From Magnolia sinica (lineage: Eukaryota; Streptophyta; Magnoliopsida; Magnoliales; Magnoliaceae), in the NCBI RefSeq assembly GCF_029962835.1, contig NC_080573.1, forward strand, positions 32,977,001 to 33,041,000: a DNA stretch of 64,000 nucleotides, written 5' to 3'. The translations under genes were made by a program, and so were the position numbers. Shown piece by piece: positions 12,270-22,325 of this stretch. Within the stretch, counting starts at the first letter, position 1. Every line of letters starts with the position of its first letter. The notes beneath the pieces were generated by a model. The model did no database searches and was not told where the DNA came from. It saw only the letters and a list, made by a program, of their open reading frames with translations.

Positions 12270-12867
12270 GGCCAATTATCGATTTCGATTATCGACGCCA
12301 ATTTCGATTATCGAGGCCAATTCCGATTACCGAGGCCGATTATCAAGGCCGATTCTGATTGTTGAGTTCGATTCCGATTGTTGAGGCCGATTTTGATTTT
12401 GATTATCGAGGCCGATTCCGATTGTCGAGACCGATTCTGATTTTGATTGTCGAGGTCGATTGTTGAGGCCAATTTCGATTCCGATTATCGTGGCCGATTC
12501 CAATTGTCGATACCGATTCCGATTGTCCAGGCCAATTGTTCAGGCCGATTCCGATTTTGATTGTTGAGGTCGATACCGATTCTGATTGTCGAGGCCAATT
12601 ATCGAGGCCTATTATTGAGACCAATTCTGATTATCGATGCCGATTGGTTAGGCTGATTCTGATTCCGATTATCGAGACTAATTCCGATGTTGAGGTCGAT
12701 TCCGATTCCGATTGTCAAGGCCGATTGTTGAGGCTGATTCTGATTTCGATTATACAGGTCGATTGTTGAGGCCAATTCCAATTGTCGAGGCTGATTCCGA
12801 TTGTCGAGGCTGAGGCCGATTGTTGAGGCCAATTCTAATTCTGATTATCGAGATCGATTATCGAGGC
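12270..12867 (+). repeat. GCCGATTCCGATTGTCGAG satellite in the G1 LTR (left part)
   Basis: An irregular tandem array made of GAGGCCGATT, CCGATT and GATTGTCGAG words. It resumes after Copia-2 at 39752 and ends near 39970. The 3' LTR carries the matching array at 45010-45720. It is interrupted exactly inside the array word GAGGC by Copia-2. Confidence 0.9.
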
Positions 12868-13931
12868 TGAAAAGGCCGAGTTATATGTCCTAGAGGGGGG
12901 GGGGGGGGGTGAATAGGACTATGCCAAATTTAAAACTTAACAATGGAATTTAATCAAATTAAATAAAGATAGCACATAAACGATCTCACAATGCGAAAAT
13001 TAAATACAACCCCAAATGTATGAGTATTGAGAGATTGATACAGATGTTATTCTAAGGATAACCTTGCACCAAAAACGAAGGTTTATGGTAGGACAACTTG
13101 ATTCCTGGAAAGGTCTGTGTATCAAAAACTCAAACTGATACAAAGGAGTAAAGAAATAAATAGCAAGGAATAAAATCTAAGCTATTAGAACATTTCCACA
13201 TTTGCATAAAAGAAATTACAACATTCTCCACAAATGCAAAAAGGGAAATTACAACCATCCACAAAAAGAAATAAACAATCAAACCACAAGACTAGAAATT
13301 ACAGTGGTTCGCTTGTGTGTACACCAACTGTTTAGAAAAACAGCCACACAACTACTCCACTCCTAATATCCTCACATAGTGGATATTAGCGTTCACTATG
13401 AAAATAGGTTTTTCAAGGTTCACATAAAACCCTCACAATTGTGTCTTTCAAGTGGGCTTACACAATTCAAAAAACCCCACACTCTGAGTTTTCTGGATCA
13501 CCTTAGACAAACCAAAATAGAGAGATTTTTCTAGCACAATCTCAATGAAACCAAAACATAGAAATTTACAATAATGTAAAATACCTGGATATTCTCCTTT
13601 AGATGCAGCCCAGAAGAACTAAATCGGAGTAGAAGTTCAATGTTGAAGTTCAATGTCCATACCAACTTATGATATGGTTCTAGGTTCTAAATTGATTTTA
13701 AATTAAATTACCTTGGGCTAGCTTGATTTGATTTTGATTCCAAGAAATGGGAATACTTCAATTCCTCTTTCAGACAAAATTAGAATGCAAAATACAAAAT
13801 CAAATATAAAGAAAGCTAATAAAAGAGAATATAAAATGAACACAAATAGCTTAAGAATATTACTAACTTATCTTACAGAGTGGTGTATTGATTTAGCTTG
13901 AATTGAATATCAAAATCTAAAATTCGTGCTC

Positions 13932-13939
13932 TATTTATA
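13932..13939 (-). promoter_or_regulatory. TATA box in the Copia-2 3' LTR
   Basis: Minus strand TTATAAATAGAGCACG, conserved with Copia-1 and with the other Copia-2 LTR (38891-38898). It lies just downstream of the palindrome cluster in element sense. Confidence 0.7.
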
Positions 13940-13959
13940 AGTGAAGAAATCTCATCTAC

Positions 13960-14310
13960 GACTGGTCGTGAGGTCTGCACGATTGGTCCTGAGATCAACA
14001 AACTTTTAAAATTTGGGTGCGATAAAATAAAACCGTTCCATGACTAGTTGTAGGGTCTGCACGACCGGTCGGGTGGCCTCCATGACCGGTCGAGACCTGT
14101 CCACGACTGGTCGTGTGGAATGCAATTTAGTTGCTGGACTTTGAGTTGAGGTTGCAAGACTGGTCGAGCACGAGTCGAGCACTGTTCATACGACCGGTCA
14201 AGCAGTCTCCAGGACTAGTCGAGGATTTAACAAGAATTCTCGAAAATCAGTAACAACCTTAGGACTGGTCGAGTCAGTGCTAGGACTAGTCGAAAAAAGT
14301 CCAAGACTAG
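13960..14310. repeat. Palindrome cluster upstream of the Copia-2 3' LTR promoter
   Basis: Roughly ten copies of CGACTGGTCG, CGACCGGTCG and close variants, in the same place as in Copia-1 and in the 5' LTR (38915-39265). The perfect palindrome CGACCGGTCG occurs near 14060. Confidence 0.7.
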
Positions 14311-14805
14311 TTGAGAAATAGTCTATTCACTTATAAAATGATCCAATTTAAATTATGTATTTAAAATAACCTACCCTATGGTTAATCTAAGGTCATTCAT
14401 ACCTTATGCATAATGTATGAAATTGAAACTTCTTTTCCTTAGTTTTTTAGATGATCTTTGAAGTTCACGAAGCTTGAGATCTTGACAAGTATAGAAGTTT
14501 GAACTTGAGACTTATGAAGCTTGAATTTGACTAACATTGAAGCTTGAGCTTGAGGTCCAAAGTACATGAACTTTGTCTTGACTTGAAGCTTGAACTTTAA
14601 ATCTTGAAATATTGACTTCACATTTGATGTTGTACTCGAACATGAACATGTAATCTTGCTTTTGAAGTTCTTAAAGTAAAGACCATTGTTCTTGAAAGAT
14701 GCATTGTCTTGAATATGTAGATGTGCTATACAAGACACAAATTCCAAGATGTTTTGGCACTATAAAATTTGACAATTATAAGAGCTAGAAACCGTAGCAC
14801 TTACA

Positions 14806-14817
14806 ATCTCCCCCTTT
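14806..14817 (-). other. Copia-2 polypurine tract
   Basis: Minus strand AAAGGGGGAGAT directly before the 3' LTR start TGTAAGTG. This is the plus-strand primer for reverse transcription and fixes the LTR boundary. Confidence 0.85.
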
Positions 14818-15032
14818 GTCAAATTTGTGACAAAACACACTTCATAAAAACATATGCATTATACGCACAGAGAATCATGCACCAGTTATCAAAAGAAACC
14901 AGTTACAACCTGGTTAAAGAATCATGCACCAGTTACAAACAGGTCAAAACAAAGCATTAATTAACATCAATGCCTCTAACAATACTCCCCCTTACTTACT
15001 CCTCTCCTCCCCCTTACACAAAGAAGGGTACA

Positions 15033-18000
15033 TGTGACGGCTTGAAAATCGGGGGTCGAGTAAAAGTCCAACTCCCGAGTTCCAACGCATCACTTATGTA
15101 ACATATTTGATGATGATTAAATGTTGTCTGTATTAGTGCATAAAACATGAATGAGATCATACCAAAACAGCGTATCATACTCCAGAGACAGTTAAATTAT
15201 GCAAGCGAAAGGCTATAATAGATGGATATGAAGCATATAAGTCGTGGTACATCTCCAGAGTATAAACACCTCCCAGGTGAAATATTACAAATACTGTTTT
15301 AAGTTACAAAATGTCAAAAATGTGAGAGTCCTCTACAAGTGTAACCCTGAAGCCCCGTCGATCAGAACGGCCTATATGAATCCGCCTGAATACTGCATAT
15401 ATGAGAAAGCATCCTCATCGTCTGCGAAGTCCGCCTCTGCCTTATCAGTCGGGTCTCCATCTGTAACTAAGACAGAGTCTGGTTGGTGTGTACAACACCA
15501 TCCCGTAATGTGGGAGTGAGTGATCAACTCAGTGGAACAATAAAGCAAAGCTTAACATGTTATCAATTCAGTCAAGCAGTAATGATAAAGTAATACAATC
15601 AAACATTCCTAAGTACTCTGGTTAATGTAAGAATGGTATGTATAAATGATGCATGTCCTCGCTTGCACTCTCTCTGTGATCTTCATCTAATAGTCGCGCA
15701 TGTTAGTCACTTCCTCAGTGCTCTGCCCAACGCCAAATGGCACATGCAGTGCGGTGCATGAACGTGATTACCAAGTTCTTATTAGTCCTTTTCATACAGT
15801 AGGATTAGGAAGCTAAGGTACCTTCCTTATATCAATTCCCAAATGGTGATCCATTCTAGGGTCGTCAATCCTAGTAAATCTCATACGATGATACGGTTCT
15901 AGGTCGCTGCAAAGGGCTCGTCACCTTATCAGTGCAGGCCTAGTTATACTTCTGTTGCTAGATAAGGGCTCGTCGCCTCTACGCAATTAGCGTACACTCG
16001 AGGTCACTACAAAGGGCTCGTCACCTTATCAGTGTAGGCCGACAGCTCGAATACAGTGTCCCATACTACTGTATTTGGCTCACGAATCTGGGTTACTCAC
16101 TGGTCACTACAGGGAGGCTCGTCAGCCCAACGTAGGCCGACAGCTCTACCACGGTGTCCCATACCACCATGCCTGGCTCATGAGTCTTAGTGGATCGAGG
16201 TACTAAGGTTTAAAAGGGTTTTCACTGGTGAGTTTGGTACCTTTGATTCAAGCAGTAGCGTCCATACATGGTGAACATATATTAGGTCAATCAGGTTACT
16301 TGACGAGCTCGATTAGTACGAACGCACGTTAAGTTGATCGACATGAAGTACGTAAGCACTCCGTATGCCCTAACCACCGCCGACATCCCAAGTACGGCTC
16401 AGATTCATTAATCACGTCCTATGTGGTGAAACAACCTCAGCCACCTATTCAAAGCCTGTTACCAATTGCCTGGACTATTCCGTAGTCCCAAACACATTTA
16501 ATTATAACAGATAATCATATAAGCTAATCAGAACAGTAATGGACCAACAATTCCAATCATACAAGCATGTGAGCATTTGATGGATTTCAACTTAAACATA
16601 AATTCACACATATGCAGTGCCTAAGTAAAACAGACAGAGAATGTAAGTTACACGGAGGGAATCATACACATCGTTAAGATAGTTGAGAATCTCTTCTCAA
16701 CGCCCATATAACGTACAATTTAATTCAGACATTTCTACAAACACTTAGACTACACATTCCAACATACATGACGTATGTTGGTGATAGCATGTCTCAGGGC
16801 AAATCCTTTCTCCAAGGAGTTGTTACACATATAAATAGCATAAACACACGACAATTAATCATGGTAAACACATGTTCAAATTCCATTCGTATACGACCCG
16901 TTCTACAAATACATGGAATACGCTAGACTCCATATAGTTTATATATATCTAAAACGTGAAACAAACATCGCATTTGGCATGTGAAATAGCACCCACATCA
17001 GTAATAAACCATTAACTGGCATTAAAAGCCTTGAAAACCATAACCTATACGTTTATAGGCCGCACCTTTCGCCGGTAGACTCATAACGAACTCAGTTTTA
17101 AAGCTAAGCCTTTGTCTACGGCACCACAATAACCTATAACAGGGAATAGGTTAGCTAATTCATCTAATACGCTAGTAAAAAATCCTAAGACAAGTTAGGG
17201 TTAGGTTATCTTACCCAAGTACGGAGTCAGAATCGCCTGTATAGCGATACAGAAATGGTGGTTGAGTGCGTGGAGTAGCGGGATCAAATCCCAAGAAGAA
17301 TCTCCAACTCTCACTCTCGCTTTCTCTTTTTCCTTTTCTTTTATCTTCTCTCTCTCCTTGGGTTTTCTCAAATTCGTATGGGGTGAGAGGGAGAGGGTTT
17401 AAGGTCCTTATATAGGCCCAGGTTTGATGGGAATGGCCCCAGGGCCAAGGTATACTTAGGTTATATCCAAATACGGACTGTTCCGGTCCAACGGAGCACT
17501 TCTAGTGGCCCCTCTTCAATGTGCGGTCGGACTTAAGCTCCCTGACCATGGATCTAGGTCAGGCTGAGTTTTCGTTCCGATCAAATCTACAGATTAGCCG
17601 TGGCGGACCCGTTTCAGTTCAACAGTCACGGTCACTCAATCGGGGTCACAAGTACACCGATATGTGTGGGACATTCCTCCTGATCCGAGGGTGTATTTGG
17701 GTCAGATTCTGATGGTCTGAATCCTTTTGTTTGGCCCGCAAGTGACACGACTCAGATTACTTAAATTCAGATTTTATTTCTAAATATTTTCACGTTTCTC
17801 ACACTCTTCGCTCCAGGCTCAAGTTGTGCATTTTTAGACACAGTTAGGACTTGATTTCCAAGGAGGTTGTCAAGTCCAGTAATGTGGTCATATCCATATA
17901 GTTTCGGGATAATCGGACTTTTGACGTGCGGTCCAGGTCTGATACGGAGTTTCGGTGTGCTCCCGAGAGCAATCGGGTTTAGGGATGGATTCTATATTTC

Positions 18001-18194
18001 AGGGTAACGTAGCATCAATGATACTGCACGGTTTGGGTCTTGCAGATCATATTTAAAGTGATTAGTGCTAATTTCATAAGTACTCTGGTTTAACACTTGC
18101 TAACATTAACCTAATTTCTAAAGGTTTTGGTCCTAGGTGATTTCTGCTTGAGGTGGTGCTCAGGTCCTTGTACGGATTTTTCCGAGACGTTATA
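15033..18194 (-). mobile_element. Solo LTR of gypsy family G2
   Basis: A lone 3162-bp LTR inserted in the post-pol region of Copia-2, flanked by a perfect 5-bp target duplication GTACA (15028-15032 and 18195-18199). On the minus strand it starts TATAACGTCTCGG (first dinucleotide changed from TG) and ends AAGCCGTCACA. It aligns with the G2 LTRs at 47019-50293 and 61709-64000. It holds a region of repeated GGCTCGTC/GTAGGCCGACAGCTC phrases (15900-16200). No internal sequence remains, so it is the product of LTR-LTR recombination. Confidence 0.92.
17408..17414 (-). promoter_or_regulatory. TATA box of the solo G2 LTR
   Basis: Minus strand GGGCCTATATAAGGACC. The equivalent boxes occur in the other copies: TATATAAA at 46618-46625 (plus) and the complement of TATATA at 49520-49525. 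Conservation across copies supports it as the LTR promoter. Confidence 0.65.
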
Positions 18195-18495
18195 GTACAT
18201 GTCCATAATCCACATGCCATATAACAAGCATGTTAAAATTCTCCCCCCTTTTGTCACAATATGGCAAAGGAAGAAACCAATACGTGCAACTGGACATAGA
18301 TAAAAAAGGAAGAATAAGAAGAACAATGAGGAATAATGGATCAATGTAATCAAGAGATTAATATCATAAGCAAATAATGTTCAAGCATAATCAACCAACA
18401 TCAACTGAGTTCAACCCAATTCAATCCCAAACTGAAAGAAAGCTAAGTAACATAAGAGTTATTACAATCCATATGAGAAAAATACTAATCAGATC

Positions 18496-19623
18496 CTAAA
18501 AGGGAGCAGGAATAGATGGATCAATTTGATGTAAACCCTTATTAATACACCTCATATATTTACGCATATAAGCAAATTGAGAATCCTGGGTTACACGAAT
18601 TTGAGCTACCTATTCCTCAAGAGTCTGCAACCTCTCGGGGAAATCAGAAGGCTGATAATCAGGGTCAGCCTCAGAATCTGCTTCGATCTCATCAAATATA
18701 TCGTCCATGTTAATGTCATCTAGAGGTAAATCACCTTCTTCTTCATTTACTGCTTCAGCTCCACCAACACCCACATTGACTTGGCCTGCGGCCAACCTCA
18801 GATTCATTTTGTTTATATTAGAGTTGTTGAAAATAAGGTGTTGAATGGGAGCCTCTCCAACAGGCATAGCCACTAACATATGGGTGGCTAACACAGTCAT
18901 CAGATAAGTAAAAGGGATATCACTGTGTCCAGGATGGAGACAAAATTAAATGATGCAATGACAAATTAAAGAAGGAAGACATATATTTGAACAAGAAACA
19001 ATGGAATGAAGAATCCGAACCATGAAAGTAGTGAGTTCGGTTTTGTTACCAGAACGGGGATACACATTAGAAATGAATATCCTGTGACTGACTCTGTATC
19101 TGGGTAACAAATACTTTGTACCAAGCACATTTCCATTACTACTCCATTACGCATCTATATTACACAAATTTCTAACAAGCATTCAATTTTCAGATTTAGA
19201 TGGTTTAGCTACTAGAGTGCTAATGGGGATACCTTCATCATTGATAGGTATGTCCATTAGACCAGAAATCAAATGTCGGTCTACTTCAAATGGACCTTCT
19301 CTAGTTGTAATAATAAATGTAAGATTTTCAGTAGAAAAATCAGAGATACATGCATACATATCTTGCGTAATGGACCGGTATGCTGGCCCACTCCAATGTA
19401 GAATGTTATCCCATCCTATAGATTAGAGAAGAGAAAGGATTTTAAATGGAGCAAGATGTTCAACATGAACAGATCGTTCAACTATAACATTGCGCAACCT
19501 TATATCCCACACATAAGGGGGATCATCTTCAGGTGACCGAAGGTGGAACACTGTGATAGGTGCCGATCTAGAAGTTGAAGGACCATGAGAACTTTTCTTT
19601 TTACCTCTACCTTCCATTTGCAA
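18496..19623 (-). pseudogene. Extra post-pol ORF of Copia-2, putative plant transposon protein-like, broken
   Basis: Between pol and the 3' LTR is a further gene remnant on the element's strand. It begins MQMEGRGKKKSSHGPSTSRS, then TVFHLRSPEDDPPYVWDIRL. After stops and a frame change comes IFISNVYPRSGNKTELTTF (near 19070), then an acidic tail (EEEGDLPLDDINMDDIFDEI, 18610-18900), and it ends near 18496 with a basic RKYMRCINKGLHQ stretch. The NVYPRSGNKTEL region resembles, from memory, the uncharacterised domain called putative plant transposon protein. SIRE elements are known to carry an extra, sometimes env-like, ORF here. Function is unknown. I see no clear signal peptide or membrane anchor. 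Confidence 0.6.
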
Positions 19624-19904
19624 CTAGGAGATCAATGAAGCAAGTGGTTGCAAGAGAAGTAGAGTGGGTTTTCTCAAGATCAGATTTTGAAGAAGAAAAC
19701 CCCAAAACCTTAATAAAATAAGAAATAAATCACACCAAACATGAAAAATGAGTGATATGAACTTGAATCTACAAGGAATTTGGAAATAAAGTACTAACCT
19801 TGAAGAACTAAGAAGATGGGTTCGATTGGTCGTGCTAGGACCCGTTGGAGAAGAAACCCACAATGAAGAAAAAGGGGTTTTTCTCCCAAATAAGACATTA
19901 GTCC

Positions 19905-19985
19905 GCTCTACATGACTAGTCGAGTACATGCTCGACTGGTCGTGCCACGACTGGTCGAGTATGCACTCGACTGGTCGTACATAGC
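19905..19985. repeat. Palindrome cluster ahead of the extra ORF
   Basis: Four close copies of CGACTGGTCG/GACTAGTCGA within 80 bases, about 280-360 bases upstream of the extra ORF start in element sense. The spacing and motif match the clusters upstream of the LTR TATA boxes. It may mark an internal promoter (inference). Confidence 0.55.
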
Positions 19986-20099
19986 CAAAAATATGCAATT
20001 TTCTTGAAAATTTGAAATTTAAACATTCAAACTAATATATATATACATTATGATACAGAAATGCATGAATAATCAATTCAAATTGCACATACCAAGATC

Positions 20100-20441
20100 A
20101 AATTTCAATTTAAAAAACCTGCTTTCGTCAACCAATTTTGTGAATATGTCAGCAAGTTGAGTCTCAGTATGTATATATTTCAAGGAAATTATTTTTTCTT
20201 CCACTAATTCATGGATGTAGTGATATCTAATGTCAATGTGCTTGTTTCGTGAATGCTGGATTAGATTTTTTTATATATTAATTGCACTGGAATTATCACA
20301 ATATAAGACCATAGAGTCCTGTGCAATTCCGTAATTGCTTAACATTCTTTTCATTCATACAAGCTGAGTACATGCATTAGCCGCTGCAATGTATTCAGCT
20401 TCAGTAGTTGAAAGTGATATGAAACTTTGTTTCTTACTTTG
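20100..20441 (-). pseudogene. Copia-2 RNase H domain, degraded
   Basis: Nucleotide alignment with 243-611 of Copia-1 shows the same RNase H region (the complement of ATTGCACTGGAATTATCACA encodes the CDNSSAI-type segment). The reading frame is interrupted several times, so no long open frame is left. It is preceded by a TGA codon at the RT/RNase H junction, at the tryptophan position that is TAG in Copia-1. Confidence 0.8.
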
Positions 20442-21248
20442 TCAAGAAACTAAACAGTTTCCAACATAGAAACAACCACCACTGGTTGATTTCCTATCAT
20501 CAATGTTACCAGCCCAATTAGCATCAGTGTAATCATCTAATTGAACACTACTATCATGTGTATACCAAAGACCCATATTAGCTGAACTTACGACATGTCC
20601 CATAATCCACTTAACAGAAGTTAAATGTGACTCTTTAGGTTCAGATTGATATCTAGCGCAAATTCTTATGCTAAATGCAATATCAGGACGACTCGCTGTT
20701 AAATATAACAAACTTCCAATCATACTTCGATATAATTTAGGATCCACACTCTTACCTGTAAAGTCCTTTGAGAGTTTTAAAGTCGTACTCATAGGAGTAT
20801 CAAAAGTTTTTCCATTCTCAAATCCAAACTTTTTAACCAAGTTCAGAGCATATTTGGTTTGAGAAATAAAGAAACCATCAGGTTGCTGTTTAACTTGCAA
20901 CCCTAGAAAATAATTTAATTCCCTAACCATGCTCATTTCGAACTTAGATTTCATTAGATCTGCAAACTCAATAGTCATGTTAGCATAGATAGATCCATAA
21001 ATAATATCATCAACATAAATTTACACTATTAAAATGTGATCATTATATTTCTTTACAAACAATGTCTTATCAACACTTCCCATTATAAAATTATGGCTTA
21101 GTAAAAACTTAGTCAATTTTTCATACCATGCCCTGGGAGCTTATTTCAAACCGTAAAGGGCCTTTTTTAGGCAGTATACATGGTTACCATTCTTAGGGTC
21201 TTCAAAACCCGTTGGTTGTTCAACATACACTTCTTCATGCAAATCACC
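20442..21248 (-). pseudogene. Copia-2 reverse transcriptase, C-terminal part
   Basis: The catalytic and C-terminal part of RT. The frame 20442-20978 reads MTIEFADLMKSKFEMSMVRE, LNYFLGLQVKQQPDGFFISQ, SLLYLTASRPDIAFSI and DANWAGNIDDRKSTSGG. The YVDD active site is readable near 21003-21016 but stops separate it from the rest. The piece begins at the CACTA insertion, just after the SAFLKG|DLHEEV region of RT, and its N-terminal half continues at 34849. The normal Asp of the SDADWAG segment has become Thr here (YTDANWAG). Confidence 0.9.
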
Positions 21249-22050
21249 CACTATAAGAAAGAGGGATTTTAGCGACGAAACTTTTAGTGACGAAATAACT
21301 TTTCGTCGCTAAAAGTGACTTTTAGCGACGAAACTTTTAGCAACGAATATTTTCGCAGCTAAAAAACATGGATGAGACTTTTAGCAATGAAAATTTTTAT
21401 CGCTAAAGGCTATAAACAAATTTTTTAAAAATTAGAATGGATTACTTTTAGCTACAAAAATTTTCGTAGCTAAAAACCCTGGATGAGACTTTTAGCGAAG
21501 AATATTTTCATCGCCAAAGGTAATAAACACATTTTAAAAAAATTAAAATGGATTACTTTTAGCTACGAATATTTTCATACCTAAAAACCCTAGACGAGAC
21601 TTTTAGCGATGAATATTTTCGTTGCCAAAGGCTGCAAACAAATTTTTTAAAAATTGGAATGGATTACTTTTAGCTACGAAAATTTTTGTTGCTAAAAATC
21701 CTGGATGAGACTCTTAGCGACGAATATTTTCGTCCTCAAAGACTGCAAACAACATTTCAAAAAATTGGTAGGGATTACTTTTAGGTACGAAAATTTTCGT
21801 AGCTAAAAATCCTGGATGAGACTTTTAGCGATGAGTATTTTCATCGCTAAAGGCTTACTTTAGCTATGAAAATTTTTGTAGCTAAAAATCCTAGATGAGA
21901 CTTTTAGCGACGAATATTTTTGTCACTAAAGGCTTTGGAAATATGAAGGGAAAATGTAATGGATTACTTTTAGCTACAAAAATTTTCGTAGCTAAAAACC
22001 TAGATGAAACACTTTTACCTACGAAATATTTCGTAGGTAAAAGTCTCTTT
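21249..22050. repeat. Left subterminal repeats of the CACTA element
   Basis: About 20 copies of TTTTAGCGACGAA, TTTTAGCTACGAA and variants, many paired as short palindromes around AAATTTTCGT. CACTA transposases bind repeated subterminal motifs, so these are likely binding sites (family knowledge). Confidence 0.85.
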
Positions 22051-22325
22051 TTTTTTTAAAATATTCCATCTCAAATTTCCTAATATACACCTGTTAGAAT
22101 ATAATTCATCATATTCTTCCTGATATACACCTGCTATATAATATATTTCATCATATTCACATTCACATCCATCTAAACCCAAACTACATAAATTCATCCA
22201 GACGTAAACTACATTCATCCAAACATAATTTGCATCCATCCAAACACAAACAATTTTATGGAAAAAAAACAAATGAAAAGAGAGAGAACATATGAGAGGT
22301 GATCCAGACAAATGAAAAGAAAAAC
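22051..22325. other. Inverted-arm sequence between subterminal repeats and telomere-like array
   Basis: AT-rich sequence with repeated ATTCATCCAAAC/ATCCATCTAAAC and ATATACACCTG phrases. It is the inverted counterpart of 34190-34434, so it belongs to the CACTA arms. No gene is seen. Confidence 0.75.

Larger units (their letters stand above)
9709..12867 (+). repeat. G1 5' LTR, left part
   Basis: Begins TGTGAGACCCGTATCC and aligns with the 3' LTR from 42329 over most of its length. In order it contains a GC-rich start, a CT-rich microsatellite-like block (10060-10170), GGGCCCAC/CCGTCCAT-rich sequence, an AT-rich run (11305-11390), a 30-bp minisatellite (11565-11795) and the start of a GCCGATT satellite (12270-12867). 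The last five bases are the Copia-2 target duplication. Open frames here are incidental and recur with changes in the 3' LTR. Confidence 0.85.
12868..14805 (-). repeat. Copia-2 3' LTR
   Basis: A complete LTR of 1938 bp. On the minus strand it begins TGTAAGTGCTACGG right after the purine tract and ends CCTTTTCA at the target duplication. It has the same plan as the Copia-1 LTR: palindrome cluster (13960-14310), TATA box (13932-13939) and a G-run near 12895-12910 (plus strand). Confidence 0.93.

Noticed and set aside
15900..16200. CRISPR-like array in the G2 LTR phrases
   Set aside because: Repeats are irregular, imperfect and of plant LTR origin; no direct repeat/spacer regularity.
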